DNA from: Paenibacillus amylolyticus
GTDB taxonomy: Bacteria > Bacillota > Bacilli > Paenibacillales > Paenibacillaceae
Assembly (NCBI RefSeq): GCF_003719335.1
Contig: NZ_RIAS01000013.1
Coordinates: 1 to 64,000, forward strand
DNA length: 64,000 nt
Direction of reading: 5' to 3'
Position 1 is the stretch's first letter. Each line of letters begins with the position of its first letter. The notes below the pieces were generated by a model. That model made no database searches and was not told the origin of the DNA. It saw only the letters and a list, made by a program, of their open reading frames with translations. Position numbers and translations under genes: made by a program. This document shows positions 1 through 8,511 of the stretch, in pieces.

Positions 1-237
1 GATCTCGGTGTTACGGGAGCAACGGGTACAGCCGGAGAGACAGGCGCCACCGGTGCAAGCATTACGGGTGCAACCGGAGCTACAGGGGCAACGGGAGCAA
101 CGGGTGAAACTGGTGCAACGGGCACAGCCGGAGTGACGGGAGCCACCGGTGTAAGCATTACGGGCGCAACCGGAGCTACAGGCATAAGTGTAACGGGTGC
201 AACGGGAGATACCGGAGCGACAGGAGCCACAGGTACG
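1..237 (+). repeat. Degenerate 9-bp tandem repeat encoding Gly-X-Thr triplets
   Basis: Units close to acgggagca / acgggtgca / accggagct recur head to tail through the collagen-like stalk. They keep the reading frame (multiples of 9) and vary mainly at third codon positions. This is a coding repeat, with no spacers, so it is not a CRISPR array. Confidence 0.85.
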
Positions 238-639
238 TCTGTAACAGCAACTTCAGCTTTTGCTGAAAATACGAGTGGTACGATCCTTGTTCTTTTGGGT
301 GGTACATTAATCCCACTGACAAACAATCAAAACATCGGAACAGGTATTACGGTCAATGGCTCTAGCGATACGTTTACTTTGGCTAACACAGGAAGATACT
401 TTATTTCTTACAAAATCAGTTTAACAGCTGCAGCTCTAGTACAATCCCGGGTATTGCTCAATGGTGCATCGATTCCAGCCAGTGTTGTCTCGCCTGCGCT
501 TTCCTTGAGTCAACTGCAAACAGAATTCATCGTCTCGGTTACTGCTGGTTCGACAATCCAACTTCAGCTTTTCGGCCTTGTGGCCACGGCTGTACTTGCA
601 CCACCAGGTGCAACATTAACGATTATTCAATTAAGTTAA
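1..639 (+). CDS. Collagen-like repeat protein with BclA-type C-terminal domain (5' end missing)
   Basis: The reading frame is open from base 1 and stops at TAA 637-639, so only the last 212 residues are present. About the first 80 residues are Gly-X-Thr triplets (mostly GAT/GVT/GDT), the collagen-like repeat of exosporium and spore-surface glycoproteins such as BclA. The remaining 130 residues are repeat-free, rich in Thr, Ser, Leu and beta-branched residues, and resemble the jelly-roll C-terminal domain that trimerises BclA-type proteins. In that family the Thr residues carry sugars and the stalk projects from the spore surface. The N-terminal anchoring sequence is outside the window, so the exact surface layer cannot be told. 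The coding DNA of the stalk is itself a degenerate 9-bp repeat and prone to length change. Confidence 0.85.
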   Translation, partial: DLGVTGATGTAGETGATGASITGATGATGATGATGETGATGTAGVTGATGVSITGATGATGISVTGATGDTGATGATGTSVTATSAFAENTSGTILVLLGGTLIPLTNNQNIGTGITVNGSSDTFTLANTGRYFISYKISLTAAALVQSRVLLNGASIPASVVSPALSLSQLQTEFIVSVTAGSTIQLQLFGLVATAVLAPPGATLTIIQLS

Positions 640-668
640 CTATCCTTAATCTCACAGAACGCAAAAAA

Positions 669-698
669 GACGGGAGCATTATGTTCCCGTCTTTTTTT
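669..698. terminator. Bidirectional intrinsic terminator between the collagen-like gene and serA
   Basis: GACGGGA (669-675) pairs with TCCCGTC (685-691). Seven T follow on the plus strand and six A precede on the left, giving a T run on the minus strand as well. It can serve both convergent genes. Confidence 0.85.
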
Positions 699-722
699 GT
701 AACATTTAATGAGTTCTTCGTA

Positions 723-2318
723 TTAACCGAGTACAATTTCAACAGCTGTATTCAGTTCAGGAAGAGACGTAAGTTGAACCAGCACATCTTTTGGTACTTC
801 TTTATCAACGGTCAGGATCATGATCGCAGCACCACCAATAATTTTACGTCCAACTTGCATGGATGCGATGTTCACATCATTTTGACCAAGCAAAGTACCT
901 ACACGTCCGATGATACCCGGTTTATCGTTGTGCGAGATCAAAATTTGATGGCTTTCCGGTGCGATATCTACAGGGAATTTATCAAGACGAACAATCCGTT
1001 CGCCGTATCCTGCAAGAAGCGTACCTGCCACGCGGCGTTCTTCAGCATCTTGAGTTGTCACGAGTGTTACGGTAATTAGGTTTGTAAATCCTTTTGTCGC
1101 AGAGGTTTGGCTCACAACAACATTCAGGTCACGAATTTTGGCCAAGTGCATGGAGTTGACAATGTTAGCTTCTCCGCCCAGATGTCTTGCCAGAATGCCT
1201 TTCACAATATAACGAGTGAGCGGTGATGTATCCACTTCGGACAGGTCGCCAGCATAGTCAATACGAATCTCTTGGACTGCATTTTGAGTGATTTGTGCTG
1301 CGAAACTTCCTAGCGTTTCACCCAATTTAAAGTATGGTTGCAGTTTGTTCATAACGGTTGGTGCGACAGCTGGCATATTAACCGCATTTTTAAATGGTTC
1401 ATTGCGAAGAATGTGAAGAACTTGTTCAGATACGTCAATCGCAACGTTCTCTTGAGCCTCTACCGTTGATGCGCCCAAGTGAGGTGTAACGATAATGCTT
1501 GGATGATTCAGGAATGGATGATCTGCTGCAGGTGGTTCACTTTCAAATACGTCGAATGCTGCTCCAGCAACAATTCCTTCATCAATCGCCTCTACAAGCG
1601 CCATTTCGTCAACTACACCGCCGCGTGCGCAGTTAATAATACGCATGCCTTTTTTCATGACTTCAAATTGCGGACGGGAAATCATATGACGTGTTTCTGG
1701 TGTGAGTGGAGTGTGTACAGTCATAAAGTCCGCATTACGGATAATATCATCAACACTTGCCAGCTTGACTTGCAGTTTCTCGGCACGCTCCTCTGTAAGG
1801 AACGGGTCATAGGCGAGAATGTCCATTCCGAAAGCTTTGGCACGTTTGGCTACTTCGCTGCCGATTCTTCCCATACCGAGTACACCGAGTGTTTTATTTC
1901 TTAATTCCACACCGAGGAACGTTTTACGGTCCCATGTACCCTGAATCGTTTTAGCATACGCTTGAGGAATGTGTCGTGCCAGTGCCATCATCATGGCAAA
2001 AGTGTGCTCACAAGTCGTAATGGTATTACCGTCAGGTGCATTAATAACAATGATACCGCGTTGTGTAGCAGGTTCCAGTTCAATATTATCTACGCCAACT
2101 CCTGCGCGTCCAATCACTTTAAGATTGGTTCCAGCTGTCATAATACGTTCAGTAACACGAGTCTGGCTACGAACGAGCAGAGCATCATAATCCCCGATAA
2201 TGGCAACAAGCTCATCTTCACTAAGTCCGGTTTTCTTCTCGACAACGACATCACTTGCATCCACCAGTTGCTGAATTCCCAGATCACTGATTGGATCCGA
2301 CACTAACACTTTGTACAT
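723..2318 (-). CDS. serA: D-3-phosphoglycerate dehydrogenase
   Basis: First enzyme of serine synthesis: oxidises 3-phosphoglycerate to 3-phosphohydroxypyruvate with NAD, in the cytoplasm. The 531 residues match the long SerA type: catalytic and Rossmann domains (residues 1-315; VLGMGRIGSEVAKRA is the dinucleotide loop; NCARGGVVDE holds the substrate Arg; PHLGAST holds the catalytic His), an intervening regulatory domain, and a C-terminal ACT domain (about 457-531, SHNDKPGIIGRVGTLLG) that usually senses serine. The start ATG is at 2318 with AAGGAGGAAG just upstream. It stands alone on the minus strand and is preceded by a T-box leader. Confidence 0.97.
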   Translation of the reverse strand: MYKVLVSDPISDLGIQQLVDASDVVVEKKTGLSEDELVAIIGDYDALLVRSQTRVTERIMTAGTNLKVIGRAGVGVDNIELEPATQRGIIVINAPDGNTITTCEHTFAMMMALARHIPQAYAKTIQGTWDRKTFLGVELRNKTLGVLGMGRIGSEVAKRAKAFGMDILAYDPFLTEERAEKLQVKLASVDDIIRNADFMTVHTPLTPETRHMISRPQFEVMKKGMRIINCARGGVVDEMALVEAIDEGIVAGAAFDVFESEPPAADHPFLNHPSIIVTPHLGASTVEAQENVAIDVSEQVLHILRNEPFKNAVNMPAVAPTVMNKLQPYFKLGETLGSFAAQITQNAVQEIRIDYAGDLSEVDTSPLTRYIVKGILARHLGGEANIVNSMHLAKIRDLNVVVSQTSATKGFTNLITVTLVTTQDAEERRVAGTLLAGYGERIVRLDKFPVDIAPESHQILISHNDKPGIIGRVGTLLGQNDVNIASMQVGRKIIGGAAIMILTVDKEVPKDVLVQLTSLPELNTAVEIVLG

Positions 2319-2488
2319 GGTTTCTTCCTCCTTAGGTTTGTATATCTATAATCGTCAAGGGTTGTTCTCCGGCAGGAGACGTTCCTTAAAACCAAAGTGA
2401 TTCTTCCCTCCAACAACGCGGTGTCGTAGCAGAGGGGTAGGGTAAACTTACAGGGTGATTCCACAGGATTCTTTTATCAAAAACAATC

Positions 2489-2763
2489 AAAAAAACTCTC
2501 AATCCGCATACTGCTTGCGCAATAAGGGACGAGAGTTGTCGTGGTACCACCCTAATTCACCGCCGTTTCGCAACGACAGTCTTAGCGGTCAATGAAGACC
2601 GAAGAGGATAACGGGTCTAAACCGATTGCACCTACTCCAATTTCAATGCAATAACTCAGGAGCGCTCAAGATCATCTGCTCGCCACCGATTCTCACCAAC
2701 CATCGGCTCTCTGAAAGACAAAGCAACGTCTTTTTTCCATCATCGTGTTTGACGTAACTAATT
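2489..2763 (-). promoter_or_regulatory. T-box leader of serA (likely serine-specific)
   Basis: On the minus strand the conserved T-box AGGGTGGTACCACG lies at 2553-2540. It is followed by a terminator hairpin whose arms AACTCTC and GAGAGTT flank 2495-2537, with a T run at 2494-2489. Upstream there is the long Stem I region. An AGC (Ser) triplet at 2666-2664 sits near where a specifier could lie, but I have not folded the stem, so the codon is inferred from the downstream gene. T-boxes read through only when the cognate tRNA is uncharged, so serA should be induced by serine starvation. Confidence 0.9.
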
Positions 2764-2770
2764 TTTTCAT

Positions 2771-2800
2771 AATGTATCATGGCTTACATGAGCATGTCAA
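2771..2800 (-). promoter_or_regulatory. Sigma-A-type promoter of the serA T-box transcript
   Basis: On the minus strand: TTGACA at 2800-2795, an 18-nt spacer, TACATT at 2776-2771. Transcription would start near 2764, just before the T-box structure. Confidence 0.7.
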
Positions 2801-2997
2801 TAGGCTTAAATGTTTTAATTCTTAACGTTGCAGGCTGTGATTTCCGGACCTTAAGAGAGTATCTTCTGTCTATTTAGAATAAATTTTAATGAGATTTAAA
2901 TGTTTAAACATACTGTTTCGTGAAAGGAATTTCACTGCATTAATGAAGTAACGTTTTGAGGTAATCAACCGGGACTTGGGACAGGTCTTGAACCGGA

Positions 2998-3026
2998 TTG
3001 GTTTTTTGGCTATCATTTAGTATACT
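2998..3026 (+). promoter_or_regulatory. Sigma-A-type promoter ahead of the CPBP protease gene
   Basis: TTGGTT (2998-3003), 17-nt spacer, TATACT (3021-3026). Because these elements overlap the upstream part of the open frame, they support the internal ATG at 3082 as the real start. Confidence 0.55.
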
Positions 3027-3081
3027 ATCGGATTGGTCAATGAAATTGTTATCAAATAACTCAAGAGGACAGACGCATGCA

Positions 3082-3675
3082 ATGAAAAAAAAGAAATTTC
3101 CGAAGTTTAAAATTCAGAAGGCAGATCCGCAGCAATTAACTGAACGTTTACTCTTAATCAACCTGTACTTTACACAAGGGCTTACTTTGATTGTAGGGAT
3201 CGTATGGATTTTGCTGCAGAAAAGGGATCTATTTGAAGTCCTGGCCTTACCTGATCATCTTCAGTTTTTATGGTGGGGTCTTGGTCTCGCTGCTATTATG
3301 CTTGTCATGGACTTGGTTCTTTCCTATGTCATACCTCAGGAAAGTATGGATGATGGGGGTATTAACGAACTGTTGTTTCGCGGGCGTCCAATCTGGCATA
3401 TTGTATGTATAGCAGCCTTGGTGGCTGTATGTGAGGAGTTGCTGTTCCGCGGCGCAATTCAACACGCAATTGGTCCGTATTGGACAAGTATTTTATTTGC
3501 TGTTATTCATATTCGTTATCTTCGTCACTGGATTCCTACAGGATGGGTGTTTGTGTCAAGTTATGGATTGGGCTTTATTTATTTGCAGTCGGGCACATTA
3601 TGGGCACCGATTCTGTGTCATTTTATTATTGACCTAGTATCCGGATTAGCGATACGTTTTCGGAGGGGATCATGA
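3082..3675 (+). CDS. CPBP family intramembrane glutamic endopeptidase
   Basis: A 197-residue polytopic membrane protein of the CPBP (CAAX protease and bacteriocin-processing, formerly Abi) family. After a basic N-terminus (KKKKFPKFKIQK) there are several hydrophobic segments. Motif 1 is EELLFRG (about residue 117), motif 2 includes the His in FAVIHIRY, and motif 3 is CHFIIDL; these give the membrane-embedded Glu/His active site. Substrate unknown; relatives process lipoproteins, peptides or bacteriocins. The ATG at 3082 has AGAGGAC upstream; a longer frame from 2998 overlaps the promoter. It overlaps the next gene by 4 bp (ATGA), so the two are likely translationally coupled. Confidence 0.85.
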   Translation: MKKKKFPKFKIQKADPQQLTERLLLINLYFTQGLTLIVGIVWILLQKRDLFEVLALPDHLQFLWWGLGLAAIMLVMDLVLSYVIPQESMDDGGINELLFRGRPIWHIVCIAALVAVCEELLFRGAIQHAIGPYWTSILFAVIHIRYLRHWIPTGWVFVSSYGLGFIYLQSGTLWAPILCHFIIDLVSGLAIRFRRGS

Positions 3676-4124
3676 GTCAGCCATTAAGCAGGATGAAAAC
3701 ATATGGCAGCCAACGTCAGCGTCACTCGGACAATAAAGAGAAAACCGGGCGGAACTCGACTTCACAGACAAGTTTCGTTGCTGAAACGGCGGTTGCTGCC
3801 GAAACAGTGGGAGTACCACCAATTACTTCAATTTCGTTGCCGAGATCACAACGTGGGTCGAGTGCATCCGCACTGGAGAGTCCGGTATTACCGCAACGAG
3901 CACCTAGTCGCTCCAAGAAAACGGCAAACCAGAAGGAAAGTTCAGTTTCCGAAGCGAGCTCTTTGCCCACTCGAACTGAGCTACACCCTTCACGCCGTTT
4001 GAGATTAAGCAAAAGATTTGTCAATTCACTGATTTTTATTTTTATTATGTTAACCGTTGGTTTGGTGTGGTGGGGAATTAAGGGAGCCCCTCCTTTAAAC
4101 ACATTCCTCCCATTACCGTGGTAA
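3672..4124 (+). CDS. Hypothetical protein with a single C-terminal membrane segment
   Basis: 150 residues. The first 110 are polar, rich in Ser, Arg and Thr and probably disordered. A hydrophobic segment (about residues 119-137, LIFIFIMLTVGLVWWG) follows, then a short Pro-rich tail. No family recognised. The start ATG overlaps the stop of the CPBP protease (ATGA) and the end overlaps the metallophosphoesterase by 7 bp, so the three genes form a tight operon. A tail-anchored or single-pass membrane protein is the most that can be said. Confidence 0.65.
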   Translation: MSQPLSRMKTYGSQRQRHSDNKEKTGRNSTSQTSFVAETAVAAETVGVPPITSISLPRSQRGSSASALESPVLPQRAPSRSKKTANQKESSVSEASSLPTRTELHPSRRLRLSKRFVNSLIFIFIMLTVGLVWWGIKGAPPLNTFLPLPW

Positions 4125-4942
4125 CGCTAGTTAGTTTAGCCTTTCTCATGTTGGTGGTAGTGGTATGGCTTCTCTTTCATATGTGGAGAGAAGCTCATAC
4201 AACTGTGATTACAAAGAATGAAGTGGAACTTGCCTATCTGCCAGCCTCGTTCGACGGAGCCACAATTATTTTTTTATCAGACACTCACTCAAGATTGTTG
4301 AAAACAAAAGAAGTTGAGCAGTTGAAGGGTAGAGCCGATTGGGTCCTCATCGGGGGCGATATAGCTGAAGAGGGAATATCCTGGTCGATTGTCAGACAAA
4401 ATATGAAGCTTTTATCAAGGTTGGCTCCTTCCTATGCTGTATATGGAAATCATGACAAAAAAGCAGACGGGGCTCATTTATCGAGACTTCTGGATGATTC
4501 GAGTGTGCAGCTCCTTCAAGATCAGGCTGTATATTTGCAAAAAGGAACGGAACATGTCCGGTTGGTCGGATTAGATTATCGTTCAAAACAGGCAACGAAA
4601 TTGTTGCACGATACGAAGGATAATTGCTCCACAATCGTATTGGTTCACGATCCTTTGGAAGTATTACGGTTAGACCTAGATGTAGATCTGGTACTGAGTG
4701 GCCATACCCATGGAGGACAAATCGTTTTTCCTGTATTAGGGCCAGTATTGCTGAGTAAGGCTTATCGGGCTGTAAAAAGCGGCTGGTTTTCATTAAAACG
4801 TAGCGATGAAGATACCCGTTCAGGAAAGTTGCTTGTAAGCCGGGGGTTTGGTACAAACCACCTTCCCCTCAGGTTAGGTTGTCCCGCAGAGATACATCTC
4901 ATCACTTTACGTGTTCCTATAACAAACAGCCCTGATCAATAA
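4118..4942 (+). CDS. Membrane-anchored metallophosphoesterase (YkuE-like calcineurin family)
   Basis: 274 residues: one N-terminal membrane segment (about 4-21) and a calcineurin-like phosphoesterase domain. The metal-binding motifs are in the usual order: SDTH (D-x-H), GGD, YGNHDK (GNHD), VHDP, and GHTHGGQ. The family includes B. subtilis YkuE and E. coli YaeI, which act on phospho-lipid or nucleotide substrates at the membrane; the substrate here is unknown. The start is GTG 4118, overlapping the previous gene; ATG 4148 is an alternative but would cut into the membrane segment. Neither has a strong Shine-Dalgarno, which fits coupled translation. Confidence 0.85.
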   Translation: MVTLVSLAFLMLVVVVWLLFHMWREAHTTVITKNEVELAYLPASFDGATIIFLSDTHSRLLKTKEVEQLKGRADWVLIGGDIAEEGISWSIVRQNMKLLSRLAPSYAVYGNHDKKADGAHLSRLLDDSSVQLLQDQAVYLQKGTEHVRLVGLDYRSKQATKLLHDTKDNCSTIVLVHDPLEVLRLDLDVDLVLSGHTHGGQIVFPVLGPVLLSKAYRAVKSGWFSLKRSDEDTRSGKLLVSRGFGTNHLPLRLGCPAEIHLITLRVPITNSPDQ

Positions 4943-4958
4943 GATCGGGGCTGTTTGT
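4922..4958. terminator. Strong hairpin between convergent genes (probable bidirectional terminator)
   Basis: A 16-bp stem (ACAAACAGCCCTGATC with GATCGGGGCTGTTTGT) around a 5-nt loop. The metallophosphoesterase stop codon falls in the loop. The T tracts are short (TTTGT), so termination strength is uncertain. Confidence 0.6.
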
Positions 4959-5007
4959 CGACCATTACATATTTCTCGCAATGCAGCAGCCTTAGGAATG
5001 GGAGTTA

Positions 5008-5919
5008 TTAACGGGATTGTAACTCGATCGCACGCGGATCAACAAAGGAATAACCTTTCTTCTCAAGCGATGTTAATAACTCGTCCAGAGCATCGACCGT
5101 CCAGGGTAATTCATGCATCAGAATATTACTTCCAGGGTGAAGCTGATCTAGGACATTCTGGATCACTTTTTCTGGTCTGTTTTTAGTGCTCTTATCCCAA
5201 TCGAGTGATCCGTTTGACCATGTCATATACAACATTCCCTCTTCTTTGACGGCATCTTTCAGTGCATCATTACCTGAGCCAAAAGGGGGCCTGAAAAACT
5301 GAGGTTTTTCACCGATGATGTCTTTCACAATCTGTTGAACGTCAGTGACCTGTTTCTTGGCTTTTGAACTTGACATTTTCTGCAAATCTTCATGATCCCA
5401 AGCGTGGTTACCGATGATCTGCTCTCGATCATGAATCATTTTCAACAACTTCGGTTGACGTTTGACGCGGTTTCCATTAACAAAGAATATGGCTTTTGCA
5501 TGATGTTTATCCAGTGTATCTATAAGTGAGGTAATCATGTCTTTGTCTTTTGGCCCATCGTCAAAGGTTAACAAGACCACTTTAGCAGGCGAAGACTCAT
5601 CATTGGGTTGAATAACATAACTGGAATTCATATGATATTTCTTCTTAATAGACACTTCGCTTGAATTTGTGTCCTTGGATGGGATTTCTGGCTTATTGCC
5701 AGTTTTATTTGTGTTTGTTTCAGGATGAATTACTGAATCTGTCTCCGTATTTTCAATCTGGGGTCCGGTACTCGGGCTTGCTTCATCTTTGCTCTTAACA
5801 AAAATGACAGCATTATCTTCTTTCATGTCCTCGGGATCAGGAGCAGATTGATTTTGTGCACTGCATGCTGATAGCAACATGCTGGTGAACAGTAACAGCG
5901 AGGTGGCGTGTTTCAACAT
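5008..5919 (-). CDS. Polysaccharide deacetylase lipoprotein (NodB/CE4 family)
   Basis: 303 residues. The N-terminus is a lipoprotein signal with lipobox LLSAC (Cys 19), then a Ser/Thr/Asn/Lys-rich linker to about residue 100. The NodB homology domain follows: LTFDDGP (motif 1, with the catalytic and metal Asp pair), GNHAWDHEDL (motif 2, metal His pair), RPPFGSGN (motif 3) and LMHELPWTVDAL near the end. CE4 enzymes remove N- or O-acetyl groups from peptidoglycan or other glycans; the lipid anchor places this one on the outer face of the membrane. Transcribed alone, towards the shared hairpin at 4922-4958. Substrate not deducible. Confidence 0.9.
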   Translation of the reverse strand: MLKHATSLLLFTSMLLSACSAQNQSAPDPEDMKEDNAVIFVKSKDEASPSTGPQIENTETDSVIHPETNTNKTGNKPEIPSKDTNSSEVSIKKKYHMNSSYVIQPNDESSPAKVVLLTFDDGPKDKDMITSLIDTLDKHHAKAIFFVNGNRVKRQPKLLKMIHDREQIIGNHAWDHEDLQKMSSSKAKKQVTDVQQIVKDIIGEKPQFFRPPFGSGNDALKDAVKEEGMLYMTWSNGSLDWDKSTKNRPEKVIQNVLDQLHPGSNILMHELPWTVDALDELLTSLEKKGYSFVDPRAIELQSR

Positions 5920-6013
5920 TTTCTCAGCTCACTTTCCTGTATTTATGCGGAATGAGATTGTCTTTTACAGCAAACACTACTTTTGATTTTAACACTTAAA
6001 GGAGGTTGGTGTA

Positions 6014-6364
6014 ATGAAGGCGTCATCCTTTTTCTGGGGTATAGTCGTTGGTGTTGCAGCCAGTTCTTGGTTAGCTAAAGGCAGAATGCCCATGTTGTCT
6101 TCAGGATCATCTCGAAACATGGTGGATCAGGCCAAACATAAAATGATGGAAATGACTTTCCCAGGCATGGACAGCTTCAGCAACAAACCGGATCATCATG
6201 GTGAACCGCACAAGGCGGCATCAAAAACCAGCAGAATGATCTCACCAAAAGAAAAAGAAGAAAACATGAATATGCTTAAAGATTTTATTCGGACCAACCC
6301 GGATGTTAAACATGAGGTAGAGCAAATTTTAAGTCAAACAAATACAACAGTACCGGGTTTGTAA
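6014..6364 (+). CDS. Small hypothetical protein with N-terminal membrane segment
   Basis: 116 residues; AAAGGAGG lies upstream of ATG 6014. An N-terminal hydrophobic segment (FFWGIVVGVAASSWLA, residues 6-21) is followed by a hydrophilic region rich in Met, Lys and Ser and an acidic/basic helix at the C-terminus (PKEKEENMNMLKDF). The layout resembles small YtxH-like membrane-anchored proteins, but I see no diagnostic motif. Monocistronic: divergent from the deacetylase and followed by its own terminator. Confidence 0.7.
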   Translation: MKASSFFWGIVVGVAASSWLAKGRMPMLSSGSSRNMVDQAKHKMMEMTFPGMDSFSNKPDHHGEPHKAASKTSRMISPKEKEENMNMLKDFIRTNPDVKHEVEQILSQTNTTVPGL

Positions 6365-6379
6365 CCCACAGCATCCAGT

Positions 6380-6427
6380 AAGAATCATCCACAGTCTTGA
6401 TTTGATGTGGATTGATTCTTTTTTTTG
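6380..6427 (+). terminator. Intrinsic terminator
   Basis: AAGAATCATCCACA pairs with TGTGGATTGATTCTT, followed by a run of eight T. It ends the gene at 6014-6364. Confidence 0.85.
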
Positions 6428-6552
6428 TTGATTTTACTGCGTGCATTTATAGGTATAAAATGATAACATAACTACATAGATTTATTTTCAGCACATATTG
6501 TTTTGTGCTTCATAATCTGTTATAAGACTTGCTTATAAAGGGGAGATCCTGT

Positions 6553-7167
6553 ATGAAAATAGAACGACTAAGTCATGATAAGATACGGATTTTCCTGACC
6601 TTTGACGATCTGAGCGAGCGCGGAATACAAAAAGAAGATATGTGGCAGGAATTACCGAAGGTACATGAACTGTTCACTGAAATGATGGACCAGGCTTATT
6701 CTGAACTTGGCTTTGATGCTACAGGTCCGCTGGCTGTTGAAGTATTCGCACTTCCCGCTCAAGGGATGGTTGTCATCGTTACTCGTGGAAAATATGATCC
6801 GCAACAATATGGTTCAGGTCATGAAGATGATCTTCCTGAAGAAGTATATGAAATGGAAGTTACACTGGAGCAAAGTGACTCCATCGTATACGCTTTTAAG
6901 GATTTTGAGGTGCTGATTGAAGCTGCCCATATGTTACGTCAACATGTTACGGATGCGGGGAAACTGTATTCTTATAAAGATAAATGGTTCTTACATTTTG
7001 AACCGGATGATGTGGACACCACCAAACACGCCGCATTAATTGCTTTGCTGGCTGAATTTGGAGAAGGTTCTTCAGTCACTCCGGCTGTTATGGAAGAGTA
7101 TGGAAAGGTCGTTATTCCTGAACAAGCGATTGATGTCATCTGCACACACTTCAAACGTCAGGATTAA
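6553..7167 (+). CDS. mecA: MecA-type adaptor protein
   Basis: 204 residues. The N-terminal segment MKIERLSHDKIRIFLTFDDL is the characteristic MecA substrate-binding domain, and the C-terminal half is the ClpC-binding domain. In B. subtilis MecA delivers ComK and other targets to ClpCP and activates the ClpC hexamer; here it is expected to tune ClpC in the same way. ATG 6553 has AAGGGGAG 8 nt upstream; an in-frame TTG at 6529 lies before that site and is rejected. Cytoplasmic. Confidence 0.92.
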   Translation: MKIERLSHDKIRIFLTFDDLSERGIQKEDMWQELPKVHELFTEMMDQAYSELGFDATGPLAVEVFALPAQGMVVIVTRGKYDPQQYGSGHEDDLPEEVYEMEVTLEQSDSIVYAFKDFEVLIEAAHMLRQHVTDAGKLYSYKDKWFLHFEPDDVDTTKHAALIALLAEFGEGSSVTPAVMEEYGKVVIPEQAIDVICTHFKRQD

Positions 7168-7209
7168 ACATCGTTATCATCGCGTCACTATTCAGGGGAG
7201 GGAATTTCG

Positions 7210-7896
7210 GTGCTTTTGTTTTCGCTTCTAGCTGCAGCAGTTGCTCCGGGTCTCGCCTTGTTAACATACTTTTATCTTAAAGACCGGTATGATTATGAAC
7301 CACTTCACATGATTCTGAGAGTATTTCTCATGGGTATTCTGATCGTTCTGCCCGTGATGATTGTTCAGCGAGGCATGATGCTGTGGCTTGGAGATAGTCC
7401 CCTGCTCGAATCCATCTTAATCTCGGGCGGGGTTGAGGAGTTTGCCAAATGGTTTGTGATCTACCACATTATCTATAATCACACCGAATTTGACGAGCCG
7501 TATGACGGGATTTTATATTCCGTTGCTGTATCGTTGGGCTTCGCTACAGTGGAAAATGTGCTGTACGCATTTGCAGGCAATGCCTCCGTGTCAGGTATGT
7601 TCCTAAGGGCCCTTCTGCCCGTATCGGGTCATGCAATGTTTGCCGTTATTATGGGATATTACATGGGCAAGGCCAAATTCATTGATGATACGAAGAAGAA
7701 ACGATGGTATCTCAGTCTGTCTCTGATTCTTCCATTTTTCTGGCATGCATTGTACGATGTTATCATGAATATGATGGTGAATCATTGGTTGTGGTTCATC
7801 GCGCCTCTGATGGCGGGTCTGTGGTATGGAGCAATAGGCAAGATTACACGGGCTAACAACCGTTCTCCGTTTCGTTTCGTGAAACGAGAGGGATGA
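7210..7896 (+). CDS. prsW: PrsW family intramembrane glutamic protease
   Basis: 228 residues, about seven hydrophobic segments. The family motifs are visible: EEFAKW (EExxK, catalytic Glu pair), GHAMFAVIMGYYMG, and FFWHALYDVIMN with the third-motif His and Asp. In B. subtilis PrsW makes the site-1 cut in the anti-sigma factor RsiW after cell-envelope stress; an ECF sigma/anti-sigma pair lies at 45.6-46.9 kb here and is one conceivable target (inference). Start is GTG 7210, with GGGGAGGGA at 7194-7202. Position before ypeB matches B. subtilis. Confidence 0.92.
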   Translation: MLLFSLLAAAVAPGLALLTYFYLKDRYDYEPLHMILRVFLMGILIVLPVMIVQRGMMLWLGDSPLLESILISGGVEEFAKWFVIYHIIYNHTEFDEPYDGILYSVAVSLGFATVENVLYAFAGNASVSGMFLRALLPVSGHAMFAVIMGYYMGKAKFIDDTKKKRWYLSLSLILPFFWHALYDVIMNMMVNHWLWFIAPLMAGLWYGAIGKITRANNRSPFRFVKREG

Positions 7897-7917
7897 GATT
7901 AAATTATTAAAAATACG

Positions 7918-7970
7918 GACACACTGGTGGACATAAAGCGTTTAAAGCGCAGACCCCGGTGTGTCTTTTT
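7918..7970 (+). terminator. Intrinsic terminator of prsW
   Basis: GACACACTGG pairs with CCGGTGTGTC (10 bp) around a loop that contains a second short stem, followed by TTTTT. It lies over the first part of the next open frame, which argues for the later starts of that gene. Confidence 0.8.
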
Positions 7971-8016
7971 GTGTTCTAGAAAACAGGGGTACGACGATAT
8001 GAAACGGGGATATCAA

Positions 8017-8190
8017 ATGACAAGAATCAAAATAAAAATTAGATGCAAGCAATGTGGCGAACGTTTTACGTTAAGAGGCAAGAAAGAACGGGGGCGTATT
8101 GATACGGGGTTTAAACAATGCCTTTGCGATAACAAGGATCAATTTGACATTGAGGAAGAGGGCATGGCTACGAACTATATATTGCACTAA
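8017..8190 (+). CDS. Small zinc-ribbon-like protein
   Basis: 57 residues from ATG 8017 (MTRIKIKIRCKQCGERFTL), or 63 from ATG 7999; both have purine-rich sequence upstream (ACGGGG and CAGGGG). The Cys pattern C-x2-C (RCKQCGERF) and C-x-C (KQCLCDN) suggests a single zinc ribbon. No known function. It lies between the prsW terminator and ypeB, where B. subtilis has sleB. Earlier frame positions overlap the prsW terminator and are not used. Confidence 0.6.
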   Translation: MTRIKIKIRCKQCGERFTLRGKKERGRIDTGFKQCLCDNKDQFDIEEEGMATNYILH

Positions 8191-8511
8191 TCGGACTTTA
8201 TGCTCCATTAAAATGATCTCTTGAAGCCTCACAAAAAAAGACTGAGGTACATCCGTTAAAGGCAAATTTCGTTCCAGCTGGAAATCGCATGCATAAGAGG
8301 ACTTTCTTCGATCCACAATAAAGGCAGTGGTCAAGGCGTGTCTTGAAATCCACTGAAGTGCATCTTTTACCACCTTTTCGCCCCTGCTGCGTCACTTTCC
8401 CTTGACGTGCCCCGGCACGCCTGCGGTAAACTTCCTGGCTTGGAGAAAATTCGGCAAAATCTGCTTCCTTCAATGTTTTCAGACACACCCTAGAAGAAAG
8501 GAGAATCTACC
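8191..8511. other. Unexplained 320-bp gap upstream of ypeB
   Basis: No gene could be assigned with confidence. Two overlapping minus-strand frames are open here (ends 8198 and 8071) but neither has a ribosome binding site. No SleB motif is visible in any frame. A forespore promoter for ypeB would be expected, but no clean sigma-G match was found. Confidence 0.5.

Noticed and set aside
1..246. Short tandem repeats that might suggest a CRISPR array
   Set aside because: Repeats are contiguous, degenerate, 9 bp and in frame, coding for Gly-X-Thr; there are no unique spacers.
2340..2480. A second regulatory element between the T-box terminator and serA
   Set aside because: About 140 bp without a clear hairpin, promoter or frame; nothing that can be supported.
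8198..8488. Minus-strand frame with several Cys (CLYCG block) upstream of ypeB
   Set aside because: Codon use is passable, but the only starts are GTG/TTG without a ribosome binding site and a second frame in the same place is equally open. Left as an unexplained gap.
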